Source: Nomia melanderi (Eukaryota; Arthropoda; Insecta; Hymenoptera; Halictidae). From it: DNA of 64,000 nucleotides. Shown here one piece after another: positions 61,170-64,000 of this stretch (the stretch's first letter is position 1; each line of letters begins with the position of its first letter). The notes below the pieces were generated by a model, which was given only the letters and a program-made list of their open reading frames with translations, made no database searches and was not told the DNA's origin. Made by a program: the position numbers and the translations under genes. Location: the NCBI RefSeq assembly GCF_051020985.1, contig NC_134999.1, positions 1,240,001 through 1,304,000 on the forward strand. Reading direction: 5' to 3'.

Positions 61170-64000
61170 TGTCAATTTCATGCTTCTTTTTCCACAATTA
61201 TTGAGAAAGTAGAAATGATTTTTAAAGAAACTATTATAAAAATTGATTTACTATGTGCACACTGAAAAATAAGTCAACTGAAATTTTGATAAATTCATTC
61301 TTGTAATTTGCATAAAAAAATACAAACTAAATGAGTTCGATAATCGAAGCGGTGTCTGAACATATTTATATTAACTTTTTCAAAAACTTTCCATCACTTA
61401 TCAGCTTCTGATAGTTAATATAAATTGTCAGTTATTTATATATTGGGACGAATACGAAGATCGATATATCTTGGAGGAATACATTTCAGAATATATTCTA
61501 GATGTATCTACAGTAATTAATAAATCCCCAAAAACCATATTAATCAAATTAAAAACTATAATATTAAAACTATAATAGCCCTCGCTTAACAGACGTGGGT
61601 TTAGTCTTTTACTGTGTCCATTATTCGAGGAAGTATATGTTTTAGAAATTACTTGTAATTGAGTTGCCTTGGTTTACCAGCTTTTTAACGACAAATATCG
61701 TTTTGGACCGAAATAAAGAAAATGGTTCGAACAGTATCAGCAATTAATGTGGATAATGCTTTGCCTATTATATGGGGAGAACTTTAGAAATCTAAACAAT
61801 TATTACAAAGTGTGTTGCGAGTTGCAAAATAAAAGTTATGTCAAATAAATATTTGATATTAAACTTTTATCAAATTGAGACTGAAAGGTTATATAACCCA
61901 CTTTCAAGATAAAAATGTATTTGATTAGCGTAAAAAATTATCGAGGAACTTGTAGTCTGAAGAAATTATATTTGTAAAATTACCTACCTATAAAAACATT
62001 TCATAGTAACATTGCTAATTTAGAAATATAATAAAGAAATATGCTCTATACCGTAAAACAGTCATGAATTTCCCAAAAAATTTTCAAACTCTATTCAGGT
62101 ATATCTTTTGCTGAATTTAGTTAGACTAAAATTTGGAAAAATATCTTTATACCAAATATAAAACGCACAAACATGTTCAAGAATCTTCAGCGTTTCATTT
62201 TAATAGAATAGAGCGAGTAATACTTATAAAACTAAATGTGTACATTTCATGCATTTACATTTCATAACTGAAAAGGAAATAGTAAAACGATATCTTCGTC
62301 ATTCTATTTTATCAGATAAATATCTATTAAAATGGGGAAACTTTGTGTATAATAATAAATTCAAATTCTAAAAGTCTTATATAATTTAAAATTGCGTAAC
62401 ACGTTTTTATTATTCCCTAATTACTGTACATAAACCGATCGAACAGTAATATTGTTTATGATAATTGTAATTAATTCTAATTGTGATTATAAATTATAGA
62501 TAATTCTTACATTGGAAAATTGTACCTCAAGTGTTATATAAATTATTAACGATTTGAATTTATATTATGATTTATCACTTATATGTTATATTCATTTACC
62601 ACCATTTCTCAGTACAGTTATTCAAATCTGTTTTTAAGATAAAGAATATTATAAAAGCTATCATTATAAAGTTATCAAAATAAATATGTATAATTAGGTA
62701 ATTCTTTTCAATATAGTGGATTAATTGAAGGATGTAAATTTAATAAAAGTAATTTGGGTACTAAAATGGTTTAAATTCGATTGAAAATGTAAAAAGATTA
62801 TAACATAAATGTCCACAAAACAACCATCTTTATTATCATAAAGGTGTTATTAAGAAGTCTCTAACTGGAATTAATTCGCCATAATACGAAATTATCCACA
62901 TTTAAATTAAAGTTTGCTTAACAATTGCTTAATTCCAGATTAATTTTAGATTGTAAACGTTACGCCATTATTACTTTTATTATCTCATTTCCTAGGAAAA
63001 TACGATTATCCCAATAACCTGTGGATTCTCAGATAAGCGATCACATTTCAATTTTCGATGTAAGTTTTAATGCTTCTATTGGTATAAGTAATCGTATAAA
63101 AAAATATACGAAAAAATAAGTTACAAAAGTATAGTAGAAATTACAGCGGAGAATAAAAGAAAACACAAATTAACGTCTTCAGTAATTATTCTATTCTTTA
63201 GGAATAATAAAACGTTAGGTTCATTTGATATAAATTAAGTTCCTTGGAATAGTGCAATATATCTACGGAGCGTAATTGAAAAGATTTATGTAACATTTCT
63301 GTAATATAATTTACTTTGTTTACAATGATTTAATAAAAATGAAACATTTTCTATTCGTAATGGATATATTTATATACATAAAAAATTCACTTTTTCCAGA
63401 AATGATGAGCAGCGAAAAACAAATACCTATGTAAGTATTTAGGCGAAGCGAAAGTAACATTTTAGAGTAGAAGATATGTATTAAAAAAACGATTATCAAA
63501 TATAATAAATGAATGTAAGCTACACTATCGAATTCTCACTTGTCAAATTCCTTTATAATTTTCCGGCATTGAGATTTTGTTTACTTTATCATGTTATTAC
63601 TTTACAGTTGTAAACATACGTAAGATCAATTTTATAAAATATAAGAATTGAAAGTCATTATTTGTAGTAGTAGGATTGTCAACATATAACGTAATTATTT
63701 ACTTACTTTCCGTACATTACAGTAATGCATGATATTTATACCGAAAAATCGAAATGAAGTTCAGAAACGAAAATTAAATATTGACTCAGCTGATGAACAA
63801 GGAAACCAATCCACAATGTCAGTCACTGTTGAAAAATTAATATTTCTACAAAACGTAGGAAAGTTAGTTCGATCAATAAGAAATTAGAGTTTCAGAATAA
63901 TGGTACAATATTCTGGTCTAAACGTAATAGAATGTTGTTGATCACAATCAGCAACAACAATCTGAGAAGGTACGTTAAGAATAAATGGGCTAAGCTTTTC
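61170..64000. other. AT-rich DNA, nothing recognised
   Basis: No open frame with family motifs, no terminal repeats and no RNA gene were seen up to the window end. Composition is typical intergenic or intronic insect DNA. Confidence 0.5.

Noticed and set aside
1..64000. tRNA, rRNA or spliceosomal RNA genes.
   Set aside because: None could be recognised; the tRNA-like strings found are primer binding sites of LTR elements.

Overview
The window looks like insect nuclear DNA, most likely from a hymenopteran (ant, bee or wasp). It is strongly AT-rich, has short introns with GT-AG borders, and carries two split host genes with insect-like introns. It is dominated by decayed transposons of types common in that order: Gypsy, Copia and BEL LTR elements, piggyBac, Tc1/mariner, pogo/Tigger and lysine-rich non-LTR elements. 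No bacterial genes, rRNA, tRNA or CRISPR arrays were seen. The order is an inference from element types and composition, not from a database match. Layout, 1-28.8 kb: a transposon island with no host gene recognised. In order it holds a BEL/Pao fragment (1-1773), a piggyBac relic split by a 0.7-kb insert (2425-4498), a DDE transposase relic (6788-7460), and a near-complete but inactive Gypsy element with both LTRs (7521-12852). A second piggyBac relic follows (13601-16478), carrying a solo LTR and a Tc1 element with an uninterrupted transposase. Next comes a broken Copia element (17215-26570) containing, or lying beside, a pogo/Tigger element (18283-23111). The Tigger itself hosts a solo LTR, a Copia deletion derivative and an R1-like ORF1. 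Many insertions can be dated relative to each other because the flanking target duplications are visible and removing the insert restores the reading frame of the host element. Layout, 28.8-64 kb: host gene territory. A six-exon gene on the plus strand (30814-33370) encodes the JmjC ribosomal-protein histidyl hydroxylase NO66/RIOX1. A four-exon gene on the minus strand (51411 down to 35945) encodes a secreted EF-hand protein of the MCFD2 type, the partner of the ER-Golgi cargo receptor LMAN1. The two genes converge. The large MCFD2 introns are filled with a 4-kb non-LTR element, foldback elements, a second non-LTR fragment, Gypsy and Tc1 relics and a short mariner element. From 54 kb on the sequence is mostly AT-rich non-coding DNA, with one GC-richer segment near 57.4-57.85 kb that may hold the MCFD2 promoter and a small possible exon near 61 kb. 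The most unusual items are: an R1-like ORF1 with no ORF2, followed by three strong hairpins; a Tc1 element with complete 222-bp IR/DR termini and an open 346-codon DD34E transposase; a 585-bp piggyBac derivative that kept its cysteine-rich C-terminal domain and a five-unit 35-bp subterminal array; a three-copy dispersed repeat with a shared short reading frame; and a 497-bp GC-rich insert flanked by a 9-bp duplication. No wholly new biological system could be demonstrated from the sequence alone.
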